A DNA stretch of 64,000 nt from Eurosta solidaginis. Lineage: Eukaryota > Arthropoda > Insecta > Diptera > Tephritidae. How positions within the stretch are numbered: the stretch's first letter is position 1; the number at the start of each line of letters is the position of its first letter. The stretch lies in the NCBI RefSeq assembly GCF_040869045.1, contig NW_027136973.1:124001-188000 (forward strand). The letters run 5' to 3'. Positions 1-14,461 of the stretch are shown one piece after another. The notes beneath the pieces are model-generated. The model was not told where the DNA came from. It ran no database searches and saw nothing but the letters and a program-made list of their open reading frames with translations. The position numbers and the translations under genes were made by a program.

Positions 1-3000
1 GCCTACATATTGCGTTTTTTTTTTTAATTTGCTTACCGGGCTAAAGGTTAGCATGCTTAAAATACGTAAGTCGTTTTGTTCAACAAATTTGAGTAGATAA
101 CTCAGCAGTTGTTTGCATCAGAGCGACAATTTTTGAGATAGTTATTAAAACTGTTTAAAGGTTGTCAAACGTTGTTTCTCGTTGCATATCCTTTAATTCT
201 AGAGTTAAATTGATAAATAACGTGTACGAATTTGTTTAACGCATTTGTTTTGGTTACTCGACGTCTCCGTTCTCGTGTAGCCTACATATTGCGTTTTTTT
301 TTAATTTGCTTACCGGGCTAAAGGTTAGCATGCTTAAAATACGTAAGTCGTTTTGTTCAACAAATTTAAGTAGATAACTCATCAGTTGTTTGCATCAGAG
401 CGACAATTTTTGAGATAGGTATTAAAACTGTTTAAAGGTTGTCAAACGTTGTTTCTCGTTGTATATCCTTTAATTCTAGAGTTAAATTGATAAATAACGT
501 GTACGAATTTGTTTAACGCATTTGTTTTGGTTACTCGACGTCTCCGTTCTCGTGTAGCTTACATATTGCGTTTTTTTTTTAATTTGCTTACCGGGCTAAA
601 GGTTAGCATGCTTAAAATACGTAAGTCGTTTTGTTCAACAAATTTAAGTAGATAACTCATCAGTTGTTTGCATTAGAGCGACGATGTTTGAGATAGTTAC
701 TAAAACTGTTTAAAGGTTGTCAAACGTTGTTTCTCGTTGTATATCCTTTAATTCTAGAGTTAAATTGATAAATAACTTGCACGAATTTGTTTAACGCATT
801 TGTTTTGGTTACTCGACGTCTCCGTTCTCGTGTAGCCTACATATTGCGTTTTTTTTTTAATTTGCTTACCGGGCTAAAGGTTAGCATGCTTAAAATACGT
901 AAGTCGTTTTGTTCAACAAATTTGAGTAGATAACTCAGCAGTTGTTTCCATCAGAGCTACAATTTTTGAGATAGTTATTAAAACTGGTTAAAGGTTGTCA
1001 AACGTTGTTTCTCGTTGTATATCCTTTAATTCTAGAGTTAAATTGATAAATACCGTGTACGAATTTGTTTAACGCATTTGTTTTGGTTACTCGACGTCTC
1101 CGTTCTCGTGTAGCCTACATATTGCGTTTTTTTTTTTAATTTGCTTACCGGGCTAAAGGTTAGCATGCTTAAAATACGTAAGTCGTTTTGTTCAACAAAT
1201 TTGAGTAGATAACTCAGCAGTTGTTTCCATCAGAGCGACAATTTTTGAGATAGTTGTTAAAACTGTTTAAAGGTTGTCAAACGTTGTTTCTCGTTGTATA
1301 TCCTTTAATTCTAGAGTTAAATTGATAAATAACGTGTACGAATTTGTTTAACGCATTTGTTTTGGTTACTCGACGTCTCCGTTCTCGTGTAGCCTACATA
1401 TTGCGTTTTTTTTTTAATTTGCCTACCGGGCTAAAGGTTAGCATGCTTAAAATACGTAAGTTGTTTTGTTCAACAAATTTGAGTAGATAACTCAGCAGTT
1501 GTTTGCATCAGAGCGACAATTTTTGAGATAGTTATTAAAATTATTTAAAGGTTGTCAAACTTTGTTTCTCGTTGTATATCCTTTAATTCTAGAGTTAAAT
1601 TGATAAATAACGTGTACGAATTTGTTTAACGTATTTGTTTTGGTTACTCGACGTCTCCGTTCTCGTGTAGCCTACATATTGCGTTTTTTTTTAATTTGCT
1701 TACCGGGCTAAAGGTTAGCATGCTTAAAATACGTAAGTCGTTTTGTTCAACAAATTTGAGTAGATAACTCAGCAGTTGTTTGCATCAGAGCGACAATTTT
1801 TGAGATAGTTATTAAAACTGGTTAAAGGTTGTCAAACGTTGTTTCTCGTTGTATATCCTTTAATTCTAGAGTTAAATTGATAAATAACGTGTACGAATTT
1901 GTTTAACGCATTTGTTTTGGTTACTCGGCGTCTCCGTTCTCGTGTAGCCTACATATTGCGATTTTTTTTTTAATTTGCTTACCGGGCTAAAGGTTAGCAT
2001 GCTTAAAATACGTAAGTCGTTTTGTTCAACAAATTTAAGTAGATAACTCATCAGTTGTTTGCATCAGAGCGACAATTTTTGAGATAGTTATTAAAACTGT
2101 TTAAAGGTTGTCAAACATTGTTTCTCGTTGTATATCCTTTAATTCTAGAGTTAAATTGATAAATAACGTGTACGAATTTGTTTAACGCATTTGTTTTAGT
2201 TACTCGACGTCTCCGTTCTCGTGTAGCCTACACATTGCGTTTTTTTTTTAATTTGCTTACCGGGCTAAAGGTTAGCATGCTTAAAATACGTAAGTCGTTT
2301 TGTTCAACAAATTTAAGTAGATAACTCATCAGTTGTTTGCATTAGAGCGACAATTTTTGAGATAGTTATTAAAACTGTTTAAAGGTTGTCAAACGTTGTT
2401 TCTCGTTGTATATCCTTTAATTCTAGAGTTAAATTGATAAATAACGTGTACGAATTTGTTTAACGCATTTGTTTTGGTTACTCGACGTCTCGTTCTCGTG
2501 TAGCCTACATATTGCGTTTTTTTTTTAATTTGCTTACCGGGCTAAATGTTAGCATGCTTAAAATACGTAAGTCGTTTTGTTCAACAAATTTGAGTAGATA
2601 ACTCAGCAGTTGTTTCCATCAGAGCGACAATTTTCGAGATAGTTATTAAAACTGGTTAAAGGTTGTCAAACGCTGTTTCTCGTTGTATATCCTTTAATTC
2701 TAGAGTTAAATTGATAAATACCGTGTACGAATTTGTTTAACCCATTTGTTTTGGTTACTCGACGTCTCCGTTCTCGTGTAGCCTACATATTGCGTTTTTT
2801 TTTTAATTTGCTTACCGGGCTAAAGGTTAGCATGCTTAAAATACGTAAGTCGTTTTGTTCAACAAATTTGAGTAGATAACTCAGCAGTTGTATTCATCAC
2901 AGCGACAATTTTTGAGATAGTTATTAAAACTGTTTAAAGGTTGTCAAACGTTGTTTCTCGTTGTATATCCTTTAATTCTAGAGTTAAATTTATAAATAAC

Positions 3001-3336
3001 GTGTACGAATTTGTTTAACGCATTTGTTTTGGTTACTCGACGTCTCCGTTCTCGTGTAGCTTACATATTGCGTTTTTTTTTTAATTTGCTTACCGGGCTA
3101 AAGGTTAGCATGTTTAAAATACGTAAGTCATTTTGTTCAACAAATTTGAGTAGATAACTCAGCAGTTGTTTCCATCAGAACGACAATTTTTGAGATAGTT
3201 ATTAAAACTGTTTAAAGGTTGTCAAACGTTGTTTCTCGTTGTATATCCTTTAATTCTAGAGTTAAATTGATAAATAACGTGTACGAATTTGTTTAACCCA
3301 TTTGTTTTGGTTACTCGACGGCTCCGTTCTCGTGTA

Positions 3337-6300
3337 GCCTACATATTGCGTTTTTTTTAAATTGCTTACCGGGCTAAAGGTTAGCATGCTTAAAATACGT
3401 AAGTCGTTTTGTTCAACAAATTTGAGTAGATAACTCAGCAGTTGTTTCCATCAGAGCGACAATTTTTGAGATAGTTATTAAAACTGTTTAAAGGTTGTCA
3501 AACGTTGTTTCTCGTTGTATATCCTTTAATTCTATAGTTAAATTGATAAATAACGTGTACGAATTTGTTTAACGCATTTGTTTTGGTTACTCGACGTCTC
3601 CGTTCTCGTGTAGCCTACATATTGCGTTTTTTTTTTTTAATTTGCTTACCGGGCTAAAGGTTAGCATGCTTAAAATACGTAAGTCGTTTTGTTCAACAAA
3701 TTTAAGTAGATAACTCATCAGTTGTTTGCATCAGAGCGACAATTTTTGAGATATTTATTAAAACTGTTTAAAGGTTGTCAAACGTTGTTTCTCGTTGTAT
3801 ATCCTTTAATTCTAGAGTTAAATTGATAAATAACGTGTACGAATTTGTTTAACGCATTTGTTTTGGTTACTCGACGTCTCCGTTCTCGTGTAGCCTAGAT
3901 ATTGCGTTTTTTTTTTTTAATTTGCTTACCGGGCTAAAGGTTAGCATGTTTAAAATACGTAAGTCGTTTTGTTCAACAAATTTGAGTAGATAACTTAGCA
4001 GTTGTTTGCATCAGAGCGACAATTTTTGAGATAGTTATTAAAACTGTTTAAAGGTTGTCAAAAGTTGTTTCTCGTTGTATATCCTTTAATTCTAGAGTTA
4101 AATTGATAAATAACGTGTACGAAGTTGTTTAACGCATTTGTTTTGGTTACTCGACGTCTCCGTTCTCGTGTAGCCTACATATTGCGTTTTTTTTTTAATT
4201 TGCTTACCGGGCTAAAGGTTAGCATGCTCAAAATACGTAAGTCGTTTTGTTCAACAAATTTAAGTAGATAACTCATCAGTTGTTTGCATCAGAGCGACAA
4301 TTTTTGAGATAGTTATTAAAACTGTTTAAAGGTTGTCAAACGTTGTTTCTTGTTGTATATCCTTTAATTCTAGAGTTAAATTGATAAATAACGTGTTCGA
4401 ATTTGTTTAACGCATTTGTTTTGGTTACTCGACGTCTCCGTTCTCGTGTAGCCTACATATTGCGTTTTTTTTTTAATTTGCTTACCGGGCTAAAGGTTAG
4501 CATGTTTAAAATACGTAAGTCGTTTTGTTCAACAAATTTGAGTAGATAACTCAGCAGTTGTTTGCATCAGAGCGACAATTTTTGAGATAGTTATTAAAAC
4601 TGTTTAAAGGTTGTCAAACGTTGTTTCTCGTTGTATATCCTTTAATTCTAGAGTTAAATTGATAAATAACGTGTACGAATTTGTTTAACGCATTTGTTTT
4701 GGTTACTCGACATCTCCGTTCTCGTGTAGCCTACATATTGCGTTTTTTTTTTAATTTGCTTACCGGGCTAAAGGTTAGCATGTTTAAAATACGTAAGTCG
4801 TTTTTTTCAACAAATTTTAGTAGATAACTCAGCAGTTGTTTGCATCAGAGCGACAATTTTTGAGATAGCTATTAAAACTGTTTAAAGGTTGTCAAACGTT
4901 GTTTCTCGTTGTATATCCTTTAATTCTAGAGTTAAATTGATAAATAACGTGTACGAATTTGTTTAACGCATTTGTTTTGGTTACTCGACGTCTCCGTCCT
5001 CGTGTAGCCTACATATTGCGTTTTTCTTTTTAATTTGCTTACCGGGCTAAAGGTTAGCATGTTTAAAATACGTAAGTCGTTTTGTTCAACAAATTCGAGT
5101 AGATAACTCAGCAGTTGTTTGCATCAGAGCGACAATTTTTGAGATAGTTATTAAAACTGTTTAAAGGTTGTCAAACGTTGTTTCTCGTTGTATATCCTTT
5201 AATTCTAGAGTTAAATTGATAAATAACGTGTACGAATTTGTTTAGCGCATTTGTTTTGGTTACTCGACGTCTCCGTTCTCGTGTAGCCTACATATTGCGT
5301 TTTTTTTTTAATTTGATTAGCGGGCTAAAGGTTAGCATGCTTAAAATACGTAAGTCGTTTTGTTCAACAAATTTAAGTAGATAATTCATCAGTTGTTTGC
5401 ATCAGAGCGACAATTTTTGAGATAGTTATTAAAACTGTTTAAAGGTTGTCAAACGTTGTTTCTCGTTGTATATCCTTTAATTCTAGAGTTAAATTGATAA
5501 ATAACGTGTACAAATTTGTTTAACGCATTTGTTTTGGTTACTCGACGTCTCCGTTCTCGTGTAGCCTACATATTGCGTTTTTTTTTTTAATTTGCTTACC
5601 GGGCTAAAGGTTAGCATGCTTAAAATACGTAAGTCGTTTTGTTCAACAAATTTGAGTAGATAACTCAGCAGTTGTTTGCATCAGAGCGACAATTTTTGAG
5701 ATAGTTATTAAAACTGTTTAAAGGTTGTCAAACGTTGTTTCTCGTTGTATATCCTTTAATTCTAGAGTTAAATTGATAAATAACGTGTACGAATTTGTTT
5801 AACGCATTTGTTTTGGTTACTCGACGTCTCCGTTTTCGTGTAGCCTACATATTGCGTTTTTTTTTTTAATTTGCTTACCGGGCTAAAGGTTAGCATGCTT
5901 AAAATACGTAAGTCGTTTTGTTCAACAAATTTGAGTAGATAACTCAGCAGTTGTTTGCATCAGAGCGACAATTTTTGAGATAGTTATTAAAACTGTTTAA
6001 AGGTTGTCAAACGTTGTTTCTCGTTGTATATCCTTTAATTCTAGAGTTAAATTGATAAATAACGTGTACGAATTTGTTTAACGCATTTGTTTTGGTTACT
6101 CGACGTCTCCGTTCTCGTGTAGCCTACATATTGCGTTTTTTTTTAATTTGCTTACCGGGCTAAAGGTTAGCATGCTTAAAATACGTAAGTCGTTTTGTTC
6201 AACAAATTTAAGTAGATAACTCATCAGTTGTTTGCATCAGAGCGACAATTTTTGAGATAGTTATTAAAACTGTTTAAAGGTTGTCAAACGTTGTTTCTCG

Positions 6301-7789
6301 TTGTATATCCTTTAATTCTAGAGTTAAATTGATAAATAACGTGTACGAATTTGTTTAACGCATTTGTTTTGGTTACTCGACGTCTCCGTTCTCGTGTAGC
6401 TTACATATTGCGTTTTTTTTTTTAATTTGCTTACCGGGCTAAAGGTTAGCATGCTTAAAATACGTAAGTCGTTTTGTTCAACAAATTTAAGTAGATAACT
6501 CATCAGTTGTTTGCATTAGAGCGACAATGTTTGAGATAGTTACTAAAACTGTTTAAAGGTTGTCAAACGTTGTTTCTCGTTGTATATCCTTTAATTCTAG
6601 AGTTAAATTGATAAATAACGTGTACGAATTTGTTTAACGCATTTGTTTTGGTTACTCGACGTCTCCGTTCTCGTGTAGCCTACATATTGCGTTTTTTTTT
6701 TAATTTGCTTACCGGGCTAAAGGTTAGCATGCTTAAAATACGTAAGTCGTTTTGTTCAACAAATTTGAGTAGATAACTCAGCAGTTGTTTCCATCAGAGC
6801 TACAATTTTTGAGATAGTTATTAAAACTGGTTAAAGGTTGTCAAACGTTGTTTCTCGTTGTATATCCTTTAATTCTAGAGTTAAATTGATAAATACCGTG
6901 TACGAATTTGTTTAACGCATTTGTTTTGGTTACTCGACGTCTCCGTTCTCGTGTAGCCTACATATTGCGTTTTTTTTTTTAATTTGCTTACCGGGCTAAA
7001 GGTTAGCATGCTTAAAATACGTAAGTCGTTTTGTTCAACAAATTTGAGTAGATAACTCAGCAGTTGTTTCCATCAGAGCGACAATTTTTGAGATAGTTGT
7101 TAAAACTGTTTAAAGGTTGTCAAACGTTGTTTCTCGTTGTATATCCTTTAATTCTAGAGTTAAATTGATAAATAACGTGTACGAATTTGTTTAACGCATT
7201 TGTTTTGGTTACTCGACGTCTCCGTTCTCGTGTAGCCTACATATTGCGTTTTTTTTTTAATTTGCTTACCGGGCTAAAGGTTAGCATGCTTAAAATACGT
7301 AAGTTGCTTTGTTCAACAAATTTGAGTAGATAACTCAGCAGTTGTTTGCATCAGAGCGACAATTTTTGAGATAGTTATTAAAATTATTTAAAGGTTGTCA
7401 AACTTTGTTTCTCGTTGTATATCCTTTAATTCTAGAGTTAAATTGATAAATAACGTGTACGAATTTGTTTAACGTATTTGTTTTGGTTACTCGACGTCTC
7501 CGTTCTCGTGTAGCCTACATATTGCGTTTTTTTTTAATTTGCTTACCGGGCTAAAGGTTAGCATGCTTAAAATACGTAAGTCGTTTTGTTCAACAAATTT
7601 GAGTAGATAACTCAGCAGTTGTTTGCATCAGAGCGACAATTTTTGAGATAGTTATTAAAACTGTTTAAAGGTTGTCAAACGTTGTTTCTCGTTGTATATC
7701 CTTTAATTCTAGAGTTAAATTGATAAATAACGTGTACGAATTTGTTTAACGCATTTGTTTTGGTTACTCGACGTCTCCGTTCTCGTGTA
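3337..7789 (+). repeat. Higher-order satellite block B, copy 1 (about 16 monomers)
   Basis: This run of monomers has an ordered match about 11.12 kb (40 monomers) downstream at 14462-18908. Diagnostic variants shared in order include the AAAAGTTG and GAAGTTG changes, GTGTTCG, GACATCTCC (4709 and 15832), a TTTTTCTTTTT tract interruption, GATTAGCG (5315 and 16438), GTACAAAT and CCGTTTTCG. Independent mutation would not reproduce the same order, so the blocks are duplicates. The match continues about one monomer to the left. Confidence 0.88.
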
Positions 7790-10015
7790 GCCTACATATT
7801 GCGTTTTTTTTTTTAATTTGCTTACCGGGCTAAAGGTTAGCATGCTTAAAATACGTAAGTCGTTTTGTTCAACAAATTTAAGTAGATAACTCAGCAGTTG
7901 TTTGCATCAGAGCGACAATTTTTGAGATAGTTATTAAAACTGTTTAAAGGTTGTCAAACGTTGTTTCTCGTTGTATATCCTTTAATTCTAGAGTTAAATT
8001 GATAAATAACGTGTACGAATTTGTTTAACGCATTTGTTTTGGTTACTCGACGTCTCCGTTTTCGTGTAGCCTACATATCGCGTTTTTTTTTTTAATTTGC
8101 TTACCGGGCTAAAGGTTAGCATGCTTAAAATACGTAAGTCGTTTTGTTCAACAAATTTGAGTAGATAACTCAGCAGTTGTTTGCATCAGAGCGACAATTT
8201 TTGAGATAGTTATTAAAACTGTTTAAAGGTTGTCAAACGTTGTTTCTCGTTGTATATCCTTTAATTCTAGAGTTAAATTGATAAATAACGTGTACGAATT
8301 TGTTTAACGCATTTGTTTTGGTTACTCGACGTCTCCGTTCTCGTGTAGCCTACATATTGCGTTTTTTTTTAATTTGCTTACCGGGCTAAAGGTTAGCATG
8401 CTTAAAATACGTAAGTCGTTTTGTTCAACAAATTTAAGTAGATAACTCATCAGTTGTTTGCATCAGAGCGACAATTTTTGAGATAGTTATTAAAACTGTT
8501 TAAAGGTTGTCAAACGTTGTTTCTCGTTGTATATCCTTTAATTCTAGAGTTAAATTGATAAATAACGTGTACGAATTTGTTTAACGCATTTGTTTTGGTT
8601 ACTCGACGTCTCCGTTCTCGTGTAGCTTACATATTGCGTTTTTTTTTTTAATTTGCTTACCGGGCTAAAGGTTAGCATGCTTAAAATACGTAAGCCGTTT
8701 TGTTCAACAAATTTAAGTAGATAACTCATCAGTTGTTTGCATTAGAGCGACAATGTTTGAGATAGTTACTAAAACTGTTTAAAGGTTGTCAAACGTTGTT
8801 TCTCGTTGTATATCCTTTAATTCTAGAGTTAAATTGATAAATAACGTGTACGAATTTGTTTAACGCATTTGTTTTGGTTACTCGACGTCTCCGTTCTCGT
8901 GTAGCCTACATATTGCGTTTTTTTTTTAATTTGCTTACCGGGCTAAAGGTTAGCATGCTTAAAATACGTAAGTCGTTTTGTTCAACAAATTTGAGTAGAT
9001 AACTCAGCAGTTGTTTCCATCAGAGCTACAATTTTTGAGATAGTTATTAAAACTGGTTAAAGGTTGTCAAACGTTGTTTCTCGTTGTATATCCTTTAATT
9101 CTAGAGTTAAATTGATAAATACCGTGTACGAATTTGTTTAACGCATTTGTTTTGGTTACTCGACGTCTCCGTTCTCGTGTAGCCTACATATTGCGTTTTT
9201 TTTTTTAATTTGCTTACCGGGCTAAAGGTTAGCATGCTTAAAATACGTAAGTCGTTTTGTTCAACAAATTTGAGTAGATAACTCAGCAGTTGTTTCCATC
9301 AGAGCGACAATTTTTGAGATAGTTGTTAAAACTGTTTAAAGGTTGTCAAACGTTGTTTCTCGTTGTATATCCTTTAATTCTAGAGTTAAATTGATAAATA
9401 ACGTGTACGAATTTGTTTAACGCATTTGTTTTGGTTACTCGACGTCTCCGTTCTCGTGTAGCCTACATATTGCGTTTTTTTTTTAATTTGCTTACCGGGC
9501 TAAAGGTTAGCATGCTTAAAATACGTAAGTTGCTTTGTTCAACAAATTTGAGTAGATAACTCAGCAGTTGTTTGCATCAGAGCGACAATTTTTGAGATAG
9601 TTATTAAAATTATTTAAAGGTTGTCAAACTTTGTTTCTCGTTGTATATCCTTTAATTCTAGAGTTAAATTGATAAATAACGTGTACGAATTTGTTTAACG
9701 TATTTGTTTTGGTTACTCGACGTCTCCGTTCTCGTGTAGCCTACATATTGCGTTTTTTTTTAATTTGCTTACCGGGCTAAAGGTTAGCATGCTTAAAATA
9801 CGTAAGTCGTTTTGTTCAACAAATTTGAGTAGATAACTCAGCAGTTGTTTGCATCAGAGCGACAATTTTTGAGATAGTTATTAAAACTGTTTAAAGGTTG
9901 TCAAACGTTGTTTCTCGTTGTATATCCTTTAATTCTAGAGTTAAATTGATAAATAACGTGTACGAATTTGTTTAACGCATTTGTTTTGGTTACTCGACGT
10001 CTCCGTTCTCGTGTA
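5564..10015 (+). repeat. Tandem duplication of an 8-monomer higher-order unit (2 x 2,226 bp)
   Basis: Monomers at 5564-7789 and 7790-10015 match one-to-one. Shared marks in order are CCGTTTTCG, then a GCTTACATATTG unit with CATTAGAGCGACAATG, a GAGCTACAAT unit (6797 and 9023), a TAGTTGTTAA unit, and a unit with TAAGTTGCTTTG, AAATTATTTAAAGG and AACTTTGTTTC. Both copies are 2,226 bp. Few differences separate them (for example TATTGCG versus TATCGCG near 8078), so the duplication is recent. Confidence 0.88.
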
Positions 10016-13000
10016 GCCTACATATTGCGTTTTTTTTTTTAATTTGCTTACCGGGCTAAAGGTTAGCATGCTTAAAATACGTAAGTCGTTTTGTTCAACA
10101 AATTTAAGTAGATAACTCATCAGTTGTTTGCATCAGAGCGACAATTTTTGAGATAGTTATTAAAACTGTTTAAAGGTTGTCAAACATTGTTTCTCGTTGT
10201 ATATCCTTTAATTCTAGAGTTAAATTGATAAATAACGTGTACGAATTTGTTTAACGCATTTGTTTTGGTTACTCGACGTCTCCGTTCTCGTGTAGCCTAC
10301 ACATTGCGTTTTTTTTTTAATTTGCTTACCGGGCTAAAGGTTAGCATGCTTAAAATACGTAAGTCGTTTTGTTCAACAAATTTAAGTAGATAACTCATCA
10401 GTTGTTTGCATTAGAGCGACAATTTTTGAGATAGTTATTAAAACTGTTTAAAGGTTGTCAAACGTTGTTTCTCGTTGTATATCCTTTAATTCTAGAGTTA
10501 AATTGATAAATAACGTGTACGAATTTGTTTAACGCATTTGTTTTGGTTACTCGACGTCTCGTTCTCGTGTAGCCTACATATTGCGTTTTTTTTTTTAATT
10601 TGCTTACCGGGCTAAATGTTAGCATGCTTAAAATACGTAAGTCGTTTTGTTCAACAAATTTGAGTAGATAACTCAGCAGTTGTTTCCATCAGAGCGACAA
10701 TTTTCGAGATAGTTATTATAACTGGTTAAAGGTTGTCAAACGCTGTTTCTCGTTGTATATCCTTTAATTCTAGAGTTAAATTGATAAATACCGTGTACGA
10801 ATTTGTTTAACCATTTGTTTTGGTTACTCGACGTCTCCGTTCTCGTGTAGCCTACATATTGCGTTTTTTTTTTTAATTTGCTTACCGGGCTAAAGGTTAG
10901 CATGCTTAAAATACGTAAGTCGTTTTGTTCAACAAATTTGAGTAGATAACTCAGCAGTTGTTTCCATCACAGCGACAATTTTTGAGATAGTTATTAAAAC
11001 TGTTTAAAGGTTGTCAAACGTTGTTTCTCGTTGTATATCCTTTAATTCTAGAGTTAAATTGATAAATAACGTGTACGAATTTGTTTAACGCATTTGTTTT
11101 GGTTACTCGACGTCTCCGTTCTCGTGTAGCTTACATATTGCGTTTTTTTTTAAATTGCTTACCGGGCTAAAGGTTAGCATGCTTAAAATACGTAAGTCGT
11201 TTTGTTCAACAAATTTGAGTAGATAACTCAGCAGTTGTTTCCATCAGAACGACAATTTTTGAGATAGTTATTAAAACTGTTTAAAGGTTGTCAAACGTTG
11301 TTTCTCGTTGTATATCCTTTAATTCTAGAGTTAAATTGATAAATAACGTGTACGAATTTGTTTAACGCATTTGTTTTGGTTACTCGACGTCTCCGTTCTC
11401 GTGTAGCCTACATATAGCGTTTTTTTTTTTAATTGGCTTACCGGCTAAAGGTTAGCATGTTTAAAATACGTAAGTCATTTTGTTCAACAAATTTGAGTAG
11501 ATAACTCCTCAGCAGTTGTTTCCATCAGAACGACAATTTTTGAGATAGTTATTAAAACTGTTTAAAGGTTGTCAAACGTTGTTTCTCGTTGTATATCCTT
11601 TAATTCTAGAGTTAAATTGATAAATAACGTGTACGAATTTGTTTAACCCATTTGTTTTGGTTACTCGACGGCTCCGTTCTCGTGTAGCCTACATATTGCG
11701 TTTTTTTTAAATTGCTTACCGGGCTAAAGGTTAGCATGCTTAAAATACGTAAGTCGTTTTGTTCAACAAATTTGAGTAGATAACTCAGCAGTTGTTTCCA
11801 TCAGAGCGACAATTTTTGAGATAGTTATTAAAACTGTTTAAAGGTTGTCAAACGTTGTTTCTCGTTGTATATCCTTTAATTCTAGAGTTAAATTGATAAA
11901 TAACGTGTACGAATTTGTTTAACGCATTTGTTTTGGTTACTCGACGTCTCCGTTCTCGTGTAGCCTACATATTGCGTTTTTTTTTAATTTGCTTACCGGG
12001 CTAAAGGTTAGCATGCTTAAAATACGTAAGTCGTTTTGTTCAACAAATTTGAGTAGATAACTCAGCAGTTGTTTGCATCAGAGCGACAATTTTTGAGATA
12101 GTTATTAAAACTCTTTAAAGGTTGTCAAACGTTGTTTCTCGTTGTATATCCTTTAATTCTAGAGTTAAATTGATAAATAACGTGTACGAATTTGTTTAAC
12201 GCATTTGTTTTGGTTACTCGACGTCTCCGTTCTCGTGTAGCCTACATATTGCGTTTTTTTTTAATTTGCTTACCGGGCTAAAGGTTAGCATGTTTAAAAT
12301 ACGTAAGTCGTTTTGTTCAACAAATTTAAGTAGATAACTCATCAGTTGTTTGCATCAGAGCGACAATTTTTGAGATAGTTATTAAAACTGTTTAAAGGTT
12401 GTCAAACGTTGTTTCTCGTTGTATATCCTTTAATTCTAGAGTTAAATTGATAAATAACGTGTACGAATTTGTTTAACGCATTTGTTTTGGTTACTCGACG
12501 TCTCCGTTCTCGTGTAGCCTACATATTGCGTTTTTTTTAATTTGCTTACCGGGCTAAAGGTTAGCATGCTTAAAATACGTAAGCCGTTTTGTTCAACAAA
12601 TTTGAGTAGATAACTCATCAGTTGTTTGCATCAGAGCGACAATTTTTGAGATAGTTATTAAAACTGTTTAAAGGTAGTCAAACGTTGTTTCTCCTTGTAT
12701 ATCCTTTAATTCTAGATTTAAATTGATAAATAACGTGTACGAATTTGTTTAACGCATTTGTTTTGGTTACTCGATGTCTCCGTTCTCGTGTAGCCTACAT
12801 ATTGCGTTATTTTTTTTAATTTGCTTACCGGGCTAAATGTTAGCATGTTTAAAATACGTAAGTCGTTTTGTTCAACAAATTTGAGTAGATAACTCAGCTG
12901 TTGTTTCCATCAGAGCGACAATTTTTGAGATAGTTATTAAAACTGTTTAAAGGTTGTCAAACGTTGTTTCTCGTTGTATATCCTTTAATTCTAGAGTTAA

Positions 13001-13350
13001 ATTGATAAATAACGTGTACGAATTTGTTTAACGCATTTGTTTTGGTTACTCGACGTCTCCGTTCTCGTTTAGCCTACATATTGCGTTTTTTTTTTTAATT
13101 TGCTTACCGGGCTAAAGGTTAGCATGCTTAAAATACGTAAGTCGTTTTGTTCAACAAATTTGAGTAGATAACTCAGCAGTTGTTTGCATCAGAGCGACAA
13201 TTTTTGAGATAGTTATTAAAACTGTTTAAAGGTTGTCAAACGTTGTTTCTCGTTGTATATCCTTTAATTCTAGAGTTAAATTGATAAATAACGTGTACGA
13301 ATTTGTTTAACCCATTTGTTTTGGTTACTCGACGTCTCCGTTCTCGTGTA
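8625..13350 (+). repeat. Higher-order satellite block A, copy 1 (17 monomers)
   Basis: This block has an ordered counterpart at 17521-22243, offset about 8,895 bp (32 monomers). Shared marks include GAGCTACAAT (9023 and 17917), CCTACACATTG, a one-base loss in ACGTCTCGTTC, CTAAATGTTAG with TTTTCGAGAT, CATCACAGCG, GTCATTTTG with AGAACGACA, AACTCTTTAAAGG, and TTTCTCCTTG (about 12689 and 21582). Similarity ends inside the next monomer: both start with the same shortened T-tract junction and then diverge, which marks a recombination breakpoint. Confidence 0.88.
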
Positions 13351-14461
13351 GCCTACATATTGCGTTTTTTTTTTATTTGCTTACCGGGCTAAAGGTTAGC
13401 ATGTTTAAAATACGTAAGTCGTTTTGTTCAACAAATTTGAGTAGATAACTCAGCAGTTGTTTCCATCAGAGCGACAATTTTCGAGATAGTTATTAAAACT
13501 GGTTAAAGGTTGTCAAACGCTGTTTCTCGTTGTATATCCTTTAATTCTAGAGTTAAATTGATAAATACCGTGTACGAATTTGTTTAACCCATTTGTTTTG
13601 GTTACTCGACGTCTCCGTTCTCGTGTAGCCTACATATTGCGTTTTTTTTTTTAATTTGCTTACCGGGCTAAAGGTTAGCATGCTTAAAATACGTAAGTCG
13701 TTTTGTTCAACAAATTTGAGTAGATAACTCAGCAGTTGTTTCCATCACAGCGACAATTTTTGAGATAGTTATTAAAACTGTTTAAAGGTTGTCAAACGTT
13801 GTTTCTCGTTGTATATCCTTTAATTCTAGAGTTAAATTTATAAATAACGTGTACGAATTTGTTTAACGCATTTGTTTTGGTTACTCGACGTCTCCGTTCT
13901 CGTGTAGCTTACATATTGCGTTTTTTTTTAAATTGCTTACCGGGCTAAAGGTTAGCATGCTTAAAATACGTAAGTCGTTTTGTTCAACAAATTTGAGTAG
14001 ATAACTCAGCAGTTGTTTCCATCAGAACGACAATTTTTGAGATAGTTATTAAAACTGTTTAAAGGTTGTCAAACGTTGTTTCTCGTTGTATATCCTTTAA
14101 TTCTAGAGTTAAATTGATAAATAACGTGTACGAATTTGTTTAACGCATTTGTTTTGGTTACTCGACGTCTCCGTTCTCGTGTAGCCTACATATTGCGTTT
14201 TTTTTTTAATTTGCTTACCGGGCTAAAGGTTAGCATGTTTAAAATACGTAAGTCATTTTGTTCAACAAATTTGAGTAGATAACTCAGCAGTTGTTTCCAT
14301 CAGAACGACAATTTTTGAGATAGTTATTAAAACTGTTTAAAGGTTGTCAAACGTTGTTTCTCGTTGTATATCCTTTAATTCTAGAGTTAAATTGATAAAT
14401 AACGTGTACGAATTTGTTTAACCCATTTGTTTTGGTTACTCGACGGCTCCGTTCTCGTGTA

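Noticed and set aside
1..280. CENP-B-box-like motif in the monomer
   Set aside because: I looked for the TTCG...CGGGA core on both strands. CTTACCGGGCT has only a partial resemblance and lacks the required core bases.
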